Source of the DNA: CATOSP01 sp034422355
GTDB taxonomy: Bacteria; Chloroflexota; Dehalococcoidia; Lucifugimonadales; UBA3495
Assembly (NCBI GenBank): GCA_034422355.1
Contig: DAOUJS010000124.1
Coordinates: forward strand, 1 to 64,000
Direction of reading: 5' to 3'
Length of the DNA: 64,000 nucleotides
A model generated the notes under the pieces. That model saw only the letters and a list, made by a program, of their open reading frames with translations. It was not told where the DNA came from and did no database searches. Both the position numbers and the translations under genes were made by a program. This document shows, one piece after another, positions 56,217-64,000 of the stretch (position 1 is its first letter; the number at the start of each line of letters is the position of its first letter).

Positions 56217-56500
56217 CTACGGACAGGCCGTTGTAAGAGCAAAGTCGGATTCTCGGACGGTTACGAAGTATTGTCCATTCGCGTTGTCGTTGGCGATGAT
56301 GTCAGTCAATTCCCCTGTCAGGTTGCTCAATCGCGCCCAATAGCAGGAATCAAGAATGTTAATACCCGCTTGCCCCTTGTAAGTACCGGAGTCGATGTCG
56401 CGCCAACTATGTATGTACCCGGGTCAAGTTCAGCCAGAAACGCATCCGGCGCAGGCCAGCGGAGTGGGGAATTATAACCCTAATTACTCACGGCCTTGTC
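56217..56500 (-). pseudogene. Relic of a secreted CYW-type beta-domain protein, frameshifted
   Basis: Reading leftward from about 56400, the frame gives DIDSGTYKGQAGINILDSCY then WARLSNLTGELTDIIANDNA and FVTVRESDFALTTACP before a stop at 56217-56219. This matches a domain common at the C-terminus of actinobacterial and Chloroflexota secreted proteins (PGTYR...CYWARLS..SGE...IIAN....VTI...D..F...GC). The preceding repeat, PDAFLAELDPGTYIVG, is in another frame, offset by one base near 56400-56404, and no start is recognisable upstream. 56501-56772 contains nothing else I can assign. Confidence 0.6.
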
Positions 56501-56772
56501 AGTCCTTCTTCTGTACCGCCTAAAACGTCGAGTTGGCACCATTGGTGGTGTCGTATCAATCCACCAAGAATGAACGCCACGGAAATTACCAACCATCTCA
56601 CCATCTAAACTGAAGCCGAGGTGGGATGTGCATCTGCCGTAAGGCGTGAATCATGCCGGGAATCGCGTAAGAGCAACTCGGCCCTTGATTGCGGCACCGT
56701 CCGGCAACGCCGTCTCACCTCGTCCTTCCGGCCGGCCGGGAAGTTGCCGGCCCGTTCCTGTGCCGTCGCCTG

Positions 56773-57498
56773 CTAGGTGATGGGCCGCTCCATGAACACG
56801 GTCACGCCCATCTCCCGGTAATGGTCTCGCTGGTCCGGGCCCCCGTTGCGGAAGCTGATCTTCACGTCCGTCCCTTCCAGTTGCTTGAGAACGTGGCGGA
56901 CGCAGTCGTCGGTGGTGCGGTAGGGAAACTCCGGGTGGGCCTCCAGGTCGAAGCTCAGGTCGGCGGGTCCCCAGGTCAGGCAGTCCACGCCGGGCTTGGC
57001 CAGCTTCCGGGCGTTGATGACGCCAGTCACGGTCTCCATTTGCAGACACAGCACCCCGTTGTTGTTCCACCATTCAGCGTACTCCAGCCGGTCGTCCCGG
57101 CCCCGGACGCCGTGGCGGGCCGCGCCGCCCCAACTGCGCTTGCCCTGCTGCGGATAGTAGAACGCCTCCAGCGCCTCGTCCACGATTGCCTCGTCCTCAA
57201 CAAGCGGCACCTCGATGGCCGCAGGTCCCAGGTCCAGGATGTTGCCGATCAGGTAGGCATGGCGGGTGTTCTTGATGCGGAACTGGACCGGCATCTCCAG
57301 GTCTTCCGCCATGACGCACAGGGCCGCCAACTTCTCCTCGTTGTATGGGCTGTGCTGGCTGTCCACGGTCAGGAAGTCGTAGGTGTCCTTGCTCAGGATT
57401 TCCTCCAACTGGGAGCGGGTCGAGTCCAGGGGCACGGAGACGCCGATGACGGTCTCGCCCGCCTTGATGCGCTGCTTGAGAGTGCCGATTCCTGGCAT
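56773..57498 (-). CDS. HpcH/HpaI-family aldolase
   Basis: A 241-residue class II pyruvate aldolase-like TIM barrel of the HpcH/HpaI family. It begins GTLKQRIKAGETVIGVSVPL, followed by YDFLTVDSQHSPYNEEKLAA, MPVQFRIKNTRHAYLIGNIL, LGPAAIEVPLVEDEA, the metal-binding Glu segment LCLQMETVTGVINARKLAKP and GVDCLTWGPADLSFD with the second metal ligand Asp. The ATG at 57498 has AAGGAGGAA at ideal spacing; the frame extends upstream to 57657 only by chance. The usual substrate is a 2-keto-3-hydroxy acid. The His of the catalytic dyad appears in DSQHSPYN. Confidence 0.92.
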   Translation of the reverse strand: MPGIGTLKQRIKAGETVIGVSVPLDSTRSQLEEILSKDTYDFLTVDSQHSPYNEEKLAALCVMAEDLEMPVQFRIKNTRHAYLIGNILDLGPAAIEVPLVEDEAIVDEALEAFYYPQQGKRSWGGAARHGVRGRDDRLEYAEWWNNNGVLCLQMETVTGVINARKLAKPGVDCLTWGPADLSFDLEAHPEFPYRTTDDCVRHVLKQLEGTDVKISFRNGGPDQRDHYREMGVTVFMERPIT

Positions 57499-57658
57499 GG
57501 GTTTCCTCCTTATCGGATAGTTAGGGATCGTATACAGTGGGAACCGGAACACAGACCACCGGAGACGATGAGTGGAGTGGACAGGCGGTCCAGGATGGAT
57601 GTGGGCTGAGGAGTCAAGCCATTCCCCCAAGCTATGAGGGAGTAGTTTCCGGGGCATT

Positions 57659-57736
57659 TGGCAGGAGCGGCAGGATTCGAACCCGCGACCACTGGTTTTG
57701 GAGACCAGCGCTCTGGCCAGACTGAGCTACGCTCCT
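57659..57736 (-). tRNA. tRNA-Trp (CCA anticodon), CCA encoded
   Basis: Leftward from 57736, acceptor AGGAGCG pairs with CGCTCCT. The D-arm contains GCTC...GAGC, the anticodon stem CTGGT/ACCAG has loop CTCCAAA (anticodon CCA), and the T-arm contains GGTTCGAATCC. The discriminator is G and the 3' CCA is encoded at 57661-57659. Confidence 0.95.
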
Positions 57737-57927
57737 GCACTGGGTAGGGCTGTACACCAATACAATGCACAACCTTGACGCTTCGTATTTTAGAACAATC
57801 GGGACGGTTTGAAAAGGCCCCGCCTCGGGCGGCTCATCGTGCTGGCGGTGGTTTCCCAAGGGCTGCGAGACGGCGGGCTGTCATACGGCTCTCCTTCTGC
57901 CTATAATCGGGGCATGGAGACGGCAGC

Positions 57928-58566
57928 ATGATGGCGCTCAGAATCGCGCTGGCGGCGGCGGTATGCGGGGTCTGGTTCCTGATGGATACGGGACAGGCTT
58001 CCGCGTGCAGCTGCATCGAACCCGGCTCTCCCCTGGAGGAGTTGGACCGGGCCGCGTTGGTCTTCACCGCAACCGTGATTTCAGTGCGGGAGGACACGCC
58101 GTTTATGGGGATAGATGCCCTCCCCGCTAACGGTCCAACGACTGTGGAGTTCGAGGTCCATGTAGTGTGGAAAGGGGAATTGCCCCCCACTACCTCGCTC
58201 ACTACCGCGAGGTATGAAGCAGGCTGCGGATTCACCTTCCTGGAAGGGTCGAGGTACATTGTTTACTCCCGGGATGGCGAGACTGTAAGCCTGTGCAGCC
58301 GGACGCGGCTTCTTCAGGAAGCTAAAGCGGACCGTGAAACTGATGTGGATCTTGTGGAACTTAGAAAGCTAGACAGCAGCGCATGGGGGCCACCGAGCGG
58401 ACCTGGCCCTTATGTATCGACCCAAGCAACACCCACGCAGGAAGCGCCGACAAGCACGGGCGGCGGATGCGGTGTTGCGTCCTATACCGGTCACGCAACC
58501 GGAGATTTGATGCTATCGGTACTACTCGTGGGCCTGATTTCAGTTGGACGGAGAAAACGGGTTTAG
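57928..58566 (+). CDS. Netrin/TIMP-like surface protein with C-terminal membrane tail
   Basis: A 212-residue exported protein. A signal peptide (RIALAAAVCGVWFLMDTGQA) is followed at once by SACSCIEPGSPLEELDRAAL then VFTATVISV, the Cys-x-Cys opening and beta-barrel start of TIMP/netrin-like domains. Further Cys residues (EAGCGFTFLEG, VSLCSRTRLL) fit the disulfide pattern. After a Pro/Thr linker the end reads GGGCGVASYTGHATGDLMLS then VLLVGLISVGRRKRV: a Cys, one membrane helix and a basic tail, like MYXO-CTERM/sorting-type C-termini. This suggests surface anchoring. The function of bacterial TIMP-like domains is unknown. Confidence 0.75.
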   Translation: MMALRIALAAAVCGVWFLMDTGQASACSCIEPGSPLEELDRAALVFTATVISVREDTPFMGIDALPANGPTTVEFEVHVVWKGELPPTTSLTTARYEAGCGFTFLEGSRYIVYSRDGETVSLCSRTRLLQEAKADRETDVDLVELRKLDSSAWGPPSGPGPYVSTQATPTQEAPTSTGGGCGVASYTGHATGDLMLSVLLVGLISVGRRKRV

Positions 58567-58639
58567 ATACCGCATCAAGTCCATTCCTACACAAGTCTCA
58601 CACTTTCTGAGAAGAGGGATTCATCCGGAGGTTGGCATA

Positions 58640-59824
58640 ATGGCAAGCAACGTACTGAGTTACCGTTACAACCCGCTGCACCAGGACATCATCTGCTCGG
58701 AGACGGCCATCGATGAACTGCCTAGGACGGTGGACGGCATGGGATGCCGCCGGGCCATGATCACCTGCGGCCCGACCATTCTACAGGCGTGCAACGTGGT
58801 GCCCCGGGTGCAGGAAGCCTTGGGGCATCGTTACGTCGGAACCTATTCCGGTGTGCTGCCCCATTCCCCGGTTGAGGCCGTGGAGGCCGGGGTGGAAATG
58901 GCCCGGGAAGCGCAGCCCGACGTGTTCATCAGCGTTGGCGGCGGCAGCACCCACGACACCACCAAGGCGATGGCGACTCTGCTGGCCGAGGGCGGGGACA
59001 TACGTGACTACGCGATAATCTTCGAGCCTCCGGACCGCATAACTGTGCCGCCCACGCCGTCGCCCAAGCTGCCAATACTCAGCGTGCCCACCACAATGGG
59101 CTGCGCCGAGTTCAGCCGCGGCGGTGGAGGCGTCACCGACCACAAGTTGGGCCGCAAACTCAGCATCGCCGGCGATGGCGTGACCCACCGCACGGTCATC
59201 ATCGACGGGCAGGCATTGGCCACGACGCCGCTACGGATTCTGGTGTCCACGGCCATCGGCCAACTGCGCATCGCCATCGAGACGGTCTACTCCACGGGCC
59301 ACAACCCCATCGGCGACGGGATGGCCCTTCATGCCATCCGGCTGCTGTTCGAGAACCTGCCCCGCTGCAAGGACGGGGACATCGACACCCTGTTGAACAC
59401 CAAGACGGCCTGCGCGATGGCGTCTCTGGGGTCCTTCGGGGGCTTGGGTCTGAACACGGCTACCTGCCACCACGTGGGCGGGCTGTACGGCGTCCCCCAC
59501 GGCGAGGCCAACGCCATCCTGCTGCCTCACACGATGCGCTACAACCTGGACGCCTGCGCTGACCGTCAACGCCTGATCGCGGAGGCCGTAGGCGTGGCGA
59601 CGAGGGGCATGACGGATGAGGACGCGGGGCTGGCGGCCGCAGATGCTGTGGATGCTCTATGCCGGGAGCTTGACCTGCCCCGGACGCTGCGGGAGGTTGA
59701 CGTTCCTGAGGAGGGACTGGAGTACATCGCCACGGCGACACTCCACGACCGGAGCCTGAGCACCAATCCCAAGCCCGTCACCGACGCGGGTCCAATAATG
59801 GAGGTGCTGCGGGCGGCTTACTGA
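58640..59824 (+). CDS. Iron-containing alcohol dehydrogenase-family protein
   Basis: A 394-residue group III (Fe-type) dehydrogenase, likely of the maleylacetate reductase-like branch. The NAD-binding block is PDVFISVGGGSTHDTTKAMA (about residues 94-113), then LPILSVPTTMGCAEFSRGGG, the metal-binding region IGDGMALHAIRLLFENLP, and HHVGGLYGVPHGEANAILLP with two His ligands. The ATG at 58640 has GGAGG at spacing about 9; the frame is open to 58544 within the previous gene's tail. The substrate is unknown. Confidence 0.9.
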   Translation: MASNVLSYRYNPLHQDIICSETAIDELPRTVDGMGCRRAMITCGPTILQACNVVPRVQEALGHRYVGTYSGVLPHSPVEAVEAGVEMAREAQPDVFISVGGGSTHDTTKAMATLLAEGGDIRDYAIIFEPPDRITVPPTPSPKLPILSVPTTMGCAEFSRGGGGVTDHKLGRKLSIAGDGVTHRTVIIDGQALATTPLRILVSTAIGQLRIAIETVYSTGHNPIGDGMALHAIRLLFENLPRCKDGDIDTLLNTKTACAMASLGSFGGLGLNTATCHHVGGLYGVPHGEANAILLPHTMRYNLDACADRQRLIAEAVGVATRGMTDEDAGLAAADAVDALCRELDLPRTLREVDVPEEGLEYIATATLHDRSLSTNPKPVTDAGPIMEVLRAAY

Positions 59825-59872
59825 GGGGTACTGTCCCGAAACGGCACCGGCCGGAGCATCCCCGGTCACGCG

Positions 59873-60556
59873 CTATTCGTCCTCTTCCACCTCGATGTAC
59901 ATGACTCCTGCGGCTTCGGCGCGCGCCAGGTCGCGGGGGTCGATGCTGTAACCTGCAACCACGGCTACTATTTCCTCATCGATTAAAATACCCAGGATAT
60001 CGGCGGACTCCCTGGCGCGTACGATGTCACTCTCGCCCACTCTGTTGGATACTTCAGCAACTATCCACACGACGGTCCTTTCGCTCCGCCTCTGGGCGCG
60101 TATGATGAAATCCGTCTTGTCGATCCTTGTCTTGTTCTCTCTGCTGATGCGCCCATCAAGCACCGCATCGTCGATCAGGTCGATGAACTCCTCCCCTGGG
60201 TGTTGCATGGGGCTTTGAATCAACCTGGGCCGTCTGAGTTGCAGCGGGTGGTAAATTTCGCTGCTGAGCCGCCTCTGGAGAGTGTTCTTCAGGATAATGC
60301 CCTTGATGGTTCCCACGTCGTTCTTCAGTCCGCTTACATCCTCTTTAAGCTCCCCTACGTCCTCCTTGAGTTGGTCGACGTCCACCTTCAGTTCCGCGAT
60401 GTCTCTTTAGATGGCGTCGAGGCGGGCGGGCATACCCAGGAATTCGTTGGTGAGGAGGGCGCGCAGAAGCAACTGCTGAGCTTCAGGGTTGGCCTGAAGC
60501 TCAGCGATGATGCGAGCTACCAATGACTGCGGGTCAAGCTGTGGTTTGGTTGCCAT
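59873..60556 (-). pseudogene. Coiled-coil plus nuclease-like protein gene split by one stop codon
   Basis: Leftward from the ATG at 60556 the frame reads MATKPQLDPQSLVARIIAEL and continues to ARLDAI, then meets TAA (60409-60407). It goes straight on in the same frame as RDIAELKVDVDQLKEDVGEL, a heptad coiled coil, followed by ENKTRIDKTDFIIRAQRRSE then RTVVWIVAEVSNRV and ending EAAGVMYIEVEEDE. Restoring one sense codon gives a continuous product of about 227 residues. The C-terminal part looks like a PD-(D/E)XK-type fold (D..I...V.WIVAEVS). An internal start could still make the 170-residue downstream part. Confidence 0.75.
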
Positions 60557-60611
60557 GTTCCTATTGTACCATCAGCACCGCCGAAACCAGCTATACACGC
60601 GGACTGATGGG

Positions 60612-61562
60612 TCAGTCCTCGAAGAAACGGCGGGGATTGTCCACCATGATAGCCTGGACATCGGCGTCGGTTGCGCCCAGTTCCAGCAACCGGGGCAGGA
60701 CGTTACGGGTGATGAACAGGTATCCGTCGGGGTTGAACTGCTCCCGCTCCCAGCGCAACTCCTCGGAAGGCTGTACTGCCGGTGTGGAGTGGTCGTGGGA
60801 CAGCATCAGCCGGTGCGCCCAGCCCGCGTCGATCAACTGCTTGACGACGGCAGTGCGCACGTCCCAGGTCGGAGTCTCGGGCGTCCTTCCGCCGGGGTAA
60901 CGGTCCAGGCCCAACCACACCCCTTCTTCAAGCAGTCCGGTCAGATAGCCAACGTCGGTGTCGTCGTTGCTGTGGCCCACGTACACCCGGTTGAGGTCAA
61001 CGCCTTCCTCCTTGAGAATGCGCACTTGCTGCTCACCAACGCGGTCCGGTGACCAAGTATGGGTGCTGATGCGCGTTCCTGTGGCGTTGCAGGCCCGCGC
61101 CGCGGCCCGGAGCACGGTCTCCTCGTTGGGAGTCACGCCGCCCCGGTCGCTGGCAACCTTGATGATCCCGGCCTTGACCCCGGAGTCCTCAATCCCTTCC
61201 TCGATTTCCTTGATGAAAAGCTCGGCCACCCGGTCAACCGGCGCGCCCCAGAAGATGCGCGGCACGGCCAGGTGGTTCCCGGTGCAGGGGATGACGTGGA
61301 TCCCGGTGCGCTGGCTGACCTCGACCATCATCGAAACATCCCGGCCCAGGTCGAAGGTGGTAACGTCAATGATGGTCCGCACGCCGCCCTCGTAAGCCTC
61401 GGCAAGGGCCGCGGTGGCGGAGTCGGCGATTTGCTGACGGTCCTGGAAACCGGGGTAGGTGGCCGCGGCCCCTGCGGCTCCCAGGGTGACGTGCTCATGG
61501 CTGAGTGTAAACCCCAGGTCGGCGGTATCCACCGGCCCCAATACTGTGTTGACCTGCGACAT
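60612..61562 (-). CDS. Phosphotriesterase-family metal-dependent hydrolase
   Basis: A 316-residue amidohydrolase-superfamily TIM barrel. Metal ligands are visible: LGFTLSHEHVTLG (HxH at the N-terminus), GIIKVASD (the carboxylated Lys), TRISTHTWSP (His), RVYVGHSNDDTDVGYL (His) and LMLSHDHST (Asp). All are in the right order for PTE/PTE-like lactonases. The ATG at 61562 has AGGAGGGACTAT upstream; the frame extends to 61601 without support. Natural substrates of this group are mostly lactones or esters; this one is unknown. Confidence 0.9.
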   Translation of the reverse strand: MSQVNTVLGPVDTADLGFTLSHEHVTLGAAGAAATYPGFQDRQQIADSATAALAEAYEGGVRTIIDVTTFDLGRDVSMMVEVSQRTGIHVIPCTGNHLAVPRIFWGAPVDRVAELFIKEIEEGIEDSGVKAGIIKVASDRGGVTPNEETVLRAAARACNATGTRISTHTWSPDRVGEQQVRILKEEGVDLNRVYVGHSNDDTDVGYLTGLLEEGVWLGLDRYPGGRTPETPTWDVRTAVVKQLIDAGWAHRLMLSHDHSTPAVQPSEELRWEREQFNPDGYLFITRNVLPRLLELGATDADVQAIMVDNPRRFFED

Positions 61563-61575
61563 ATAGTCCCTCCTG

Positions 61576-62013
61576 TCAGCCCAGGTGGACGATTTCGACA
61601 TCGCCCCACTGCCGGTCCAGATATTCAGCCACCAGCCTACGATGGCATCGGTCTGGCTTGTCCTCGCTGCACAACAGACATCCGTTTGAAATCACTCTCT
61701 TTATGCCCTTCTTGCCAATCCGCCGCTCGTCCATTAGAGCGATAAACTGACGCTCGTAAGTTTCCCAATCGTGGTGGTCTTTCCGGTAAGCGTCCAACAT
61801 CTCTCTGGTGGGCGCCAACTCCGGTAGATGAACGTATTTCATCCGGCAGATTTTTTCTAGGAAATACGCCAGGTCGTCTCTCTTGGCGAAACCAGACAAT
61901 TGGGAGACATTGTTCAGGCGGACGTCCACCAAACGCCTTGCGCCCGACTCTTTCAGCAACTCAAAAAAGTCCGACGCCGACTTTTTCGTGAACCCTATGG
62001 TATAAACCCTCAA
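61576..62013 (-). CDS. DUF488-family protein, second copy
   Basis: A 145-residue DUF488 protein. It starts LRVYTIGFTKKSASDFFELL then KESGARRLVDVRLNNVSQLS, and the family hallmark near the end is CLLCSEDKPDRCHRRLVAEY (Cys-x6-CHR). The TTG at 62013 has GGGAGA at spacing 7 and overlaps the stop of the preceding DUF488 gene as TTGA, so the two are coupled. The proteins share the YTIG/FTVGHS opening and CHR motif but are otherwise quite different, suggesting separate roles in one complex. Function of DUF488 is not established. Confidence 0.87.
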   Translation of the reverse strand: MRVYTIGFTKKSASDFFELLKESGARRLVDVRLNNVSQLSGFAKRDDLAYFLEKICRMKYVHLPELAPTREMLDAYRKDHHDWETYERQFIALMDERRIGKKGIKRVISNGCLLCSEDKPDRCHRRLVAEYLDRQWGDVEIVHLG

Positions 62014-62645
62014 AACGCATTCTCCCAATCATCCACGCCGACGGGCATCGGTTCTCCAACATAAGCCACTTTCTGCGATTGGCGGGCCAGGGCTTCATCA
62101 ATGACGTCACTCCGTGAGCGAAACATATCTCCGTTGTGCGGCAACTTGAAAATGTCCATCAGCCTATCCATCGCATCCTCATGGCGCTCGATACCGCCGC
62201 TGGCCAGAATGTGTTCAACGTCAACCTCCCGCTCCACCAGCCCCCTGGCAACCAGCAGGGTGCGGTGACATTCCAACGGTTCCTTCTCCGTGCACATAAG
62301 AGCAAGGCGACTATCGTCAGCCCGGCGCATTATTTGCCTTATGCCATCGTCAAACGGATCCGTGTTTGCCAGCAAGTCATACCGGACCCGCCCGTTTGCA
62401 TCATAGCACGCGCGGTCTGCCGGCCTGCCGCCGAGTTCTCCACCAAGGAACACATAGGATATGCCTATTTGTTCCAAAGCCTCTTCTAGAACATCACGAT
62501 TGAAATGAGGCATATAACGGCTGTACGGCGAAGAGCGGACATCCACCACTTCATCCACCCGGTGCCGCAGCAGCAATTTGATAAAGTCCTCCAGTGAATG
62601 ATTGGAGTGGCCAACGGTGAAGACCTGGTGCTGAATTGCGCTCAT
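62010..62645 (-). CDS. DUF488-family protein, first copy
   Basis: A 211-residue DUF488 protein. The opening is QVFTVGHSNHSLEDFIKLLL then RHRVDEVVDVRSSPYSRYMP, and the CHR motif is RLALMCTEKEPLECHRTLLV. The Arg in VDVRSSPYSR and the Cys/His pair are highly conserved across the family and suggest an active site. The C-terminal 60 residues (from SGGIERHEDAMDRLMD) extend beyond the shorter copy. The ATG at 62645 has GGGAG upstream. It lies 15 bases after the dual-OB gene. Confidence 0.9.
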   Translation of the reverse strand: MSAIQHQVFTVGHSNHSLEDFIKLLLRHRVDEVVDVRSSPYSRYMPHFNRDVLEEALEQIGISYVFLGGELGGRPADRACYDANGRVRYDLLANTDPFDDGIRQIMRRADDSRLALMCTEKEPLECHRTLLVARGLVEREVDVEHILASGGIERHEDAMDRLMDIFKLPHNGDMFRSRSDVIDEALARQSQKVAYVGEPMPVGVDDWENAF

Positions 62646-62660
62646 AGTGGACTCCCGGAG

Positions 62661-63338
62661 CTAGGCTCTGATCAAGCCTGCAATGAGTTTGAAAGCATAT
62701 CCATGAAAGGGTTCGCCGAGGCTGATGGTGAGGTACATTTCCCCAAACATATAATCACCGTATGCGAGTCCCGCGGCTCTCGCTTCAAAGTCTGGATCTG
62801 TGATACGCAAGGAATATACTTGGCCACTGTATTGGAAGTGCCCACGCAAGTTAGGCACCGCATTGGCGGACGGTCTAAAAGGTGAAGATACGCCTACTCT
62901 CAGCGAATCGACATTAATGAAACGTAAAGAATCTTGCAAGTAGGGAGTGACATACTGCGGAACACGGTCGGTAAGGCCATTCAGGGAGTTGGGCCACAGG
63001 GGTGAATCAGCATCGACTAATCTGGGTAAGTTGTTGCGGTCAAACTGCCCCACTTGAGACCAACGCATTCGGGGATTGAGCAGCCAGTTTTCCTTCTGGT
63101 GGTCCTTGGACCGGTGACGGATGACCGGTATGTCAATGACATCCAGGAGTTGAGGCTCTCCGCCGTTTCCATATTGACGTTCAAGTTGCGATACTTCTTC
63201 AGTCGGGCGGGCGCTCACTGGCCGGATCCACCTGCCGATTTGTCCATCATCCGAAATTTCTTTGCCAGCTATGCAGCGTCCCCCAGGTTTTCGTGAGTTA
63301 GCGAGGCAAACGATTCGCTTAACTGTAGAGGTTGACAC
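62661..63338 (-). CDS. Dual OB-domain-like protein
   Basis: A 225-residue protein, first in a three-gene leftward unit with two DUF488 genes. It starts with GTG (AAAGGG upstream) and reads KRIVCLANSRKPGGRCIAGK, GRWIRPVSARPTEEV, LLDVIDIPVIRHRSKDHQKE then NWLL, and at the end YSLRITDPDFEARAAGLAYG. The CLANSRK.GGRC.AG opening and W.RPVS segment resemble the dual OB-containing (DuOB) family that is often encoded beside DUF488. It is presumably a nucleic-acid- or nucleotide-binding partner. Function is unknown. Confidence 0.75.
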   Translation of the reverse strand: MSTSTVKRIVCLANSRKPGGRCIAGKEISDDGQIGRWIRPVSARPTEEVSQLERQYGNGGEPQLLDVIDIPVIRHRSKDHQKENWLLNPRMRWSQVGQFDRNNLPRLVDADSPLWPNSLNGLTDRVPQYVTPYLQDSLRFINVDSLRVGVSSPFRPSANAVPNLRGHFQYSGQVYSLRITDPDFEARAAGLAYGDYMFGEMYLTISLGEPFHGYAFKLIAGLIRA

Positions 63339-63387
63339 GGAACACCCTTTATCGACAATTTGTTAGCGGATGCCATAATCAACCGGG

Positions 63388-64000
63388 TCAATTGAGCAAC
63401 TCCAGCGCCGCCGCCAGGTATGCCGTGGACTCGGGGATAGACAGGCGGTCCTGGGCATCGCGCAGGCGTCCCTCGGCGTCGATACTTACATGGGACCAGC
63501 GGGGAAGGAGGGGCGACAACAGGGAGATCAGGTTCCCGGCATGGAGACCTCCGGCTACCACCAACCCCAGCGTCGGGGCCGCATCCGCCACGGCGGACAG
63601 GTATGCGGCGGAGCGGGCCGCGTCCAGGGGAACGCCCATGCCCTCGGAGGCGTCTATCAGAGCGTCGGTGATTATGCCCTCGTAGGCGGCGCAGCGGCGG
63701 GCAATTTCCCCCGGCCGGCCTTCGGCCAACTCCATAGCCTCGCCGCCTACTTGCAGCACAATACGTTTCGGTTGGCAACGGTCCCGGTACTCCCGGAGGG
63801 CCTGGGGGTCGGGCCATGTAGCCCCACGGGTGGCGTTTATCTGCAACCCGTGGCAGTTCTCGCCGCCGATGGCGGTCGCGTGGGTCAATGCTTCCACCAG
63901 GTTGGTCCCGGCACGGGGGCGGTAATGTACCAGGTTGAGGCAGCGAGAGTCGCCGGAGAAGATACCGGCTATGGCATCCGGCGGCGGGCAGCGGCCGGGA
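63388..64000 (-). CDS. TrpF-like TIM-barrel protein, cut by window end
   Basis: The C-terminal about 200 residues of a protein whose start lies beyond base 64000. Segments include GIFSGDSRCLNLVHYRPRAG, ENCHGLQINATRGATWPDPQ, RIVLQVGGEAMELAEGRPGE, TLGLVVAGGLHAGNLISLLS and HVSIDAEGRLRDAQDRLSIP. The late AGGL..GN block and the strand order resemble phosphoribosylanthranilate isomerase and related phosphate-binding barrels. However, the TrpF catalytic residues cannot be confirmed, and no trp genes are next to it. I treat it as a TrpF-like barrel of unknown reaction. Confidence 0.55.
   Translation of the reverse strand, partial: PGRCPPPDAIAGIFSGDSRCLNLVHYRPRAGTNLVEALTHATAIGGENCHGLQINATRGATWPDPQALREYRDRCQPKRIVLQVGGEAMELAEGRPGEIARRCAAYEGIITDALIDASEGMGVPLDAARSAAYLSAVADAAPTLGLVVAGGLHAGNLISLLSPLLPRWSHVSIDAEGRLRDAQDRLSIPESTAYLAAALELLN

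Overview
The window looks like a chromosomal segment of an uncultivated Chloroflexota bacterium of the Dehalococcoidia/SAR202 type. This is inferred from content, not from a marker gene. Pointers are the high G+C, lipoproteins with Lys-Glu-Val-rich or Thr-Pro-rich linkers behind the lipobox, five CaiB/BaiF CoA-transferases, an LLM-class flavin oxidoreductase, a MmgE/PrpD protein, an orphan xanthine-dehydrogenase-type large subunit, several Uma2 proteins and many small toxin-antitoxin pairs. Two tRNA genes (Gln-CTG and Trp-CCA) are present; no rRNA gene or CRISPR array was seen.

Layout. 0-8 kb: a cut-off IS66-like transposase, an oligopeptide ABC importer (binding lipoprotein and two permeases, no ATPases), a DUF2075 helicase pseudogene abutting an IS630 relic, tRNA-Gln, and an arsR-aquaporin pair with a visible promoter and operator. 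8-17 kb: alpha/beta hydrolase, CoA-transferase, RNase PH, an HtrA-like lipoprotein protease, a double-length M16 peptidase, two tandem retropepsin-like proteins and a PPOX flavoprotein. 17-25.7 kb: a leftward cobalamin salvage and assembly operon led by a consensus promoter, a cobalamin riboswitch and an intrinsic terminator. Its order is chuX-like, cbiZ, cbiA, cobO, a DUF433/DUF5615 toxin-antitoxin pair, cobT, cobS, cbiB, cobD. 25.7-38 kb: Uma2 proteins, a second binding lipoprotein, RidA, a stand-alone RAM domain, a CMD-fold protein, a strongly structured intergenic element, the orphan molybdenum hydroxylase and a tyrosine phosphatase. 38-50 kb: four more CoA-transferases, a FAS1/MaoC double-hotdog dehydratase, a one-chain methyltransferase with an N-terminal nuclease-like domain, PIN and HicAB toxin-antitoxin pairs, and more retropepsin-like proteins. 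50-52 kb: queuosine precursor genes queF, queD, queC and queE. 52-64 kb: PrpD, LLM oxidoreductase, a relic zone, HpcH aldolase, tRNA-Trp, a netrin/TIMP-like surface protein, Fe-type alcohol dehydrogenase, a gene broken by one stop codon, a phosphotriesterase-like hydrolase, a DUF488-DUF488-dual-OB cassette and a TrpF-like barrel cut by the window end.

How the genes work together. The B12 operon takes scavenged corrinoids (CbiZ removes the old nucleotide loop) through adenosylation (CobO), aminopropanol attachment (CobD, CbiB) and lower-ligand assembly (CobT, CobS), under B12 feedback through the riboswitch. CoA-transferases, dehydratase, PrpD, aldolase and flavin oxidoreductase fit catabolism of diverse organic acids. 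The most unusual items are a 33-bp repeat shared by the cbiZ coding region and the riboswitch leader, a toxin-antitoxin pair inside the B12 operon, the family of six small retropepsin-like proteins, the nested inverted repeat near 31.7 kb, the single-chain methyltransferase-nuclease, and the DUF488/dual-OB cassette.
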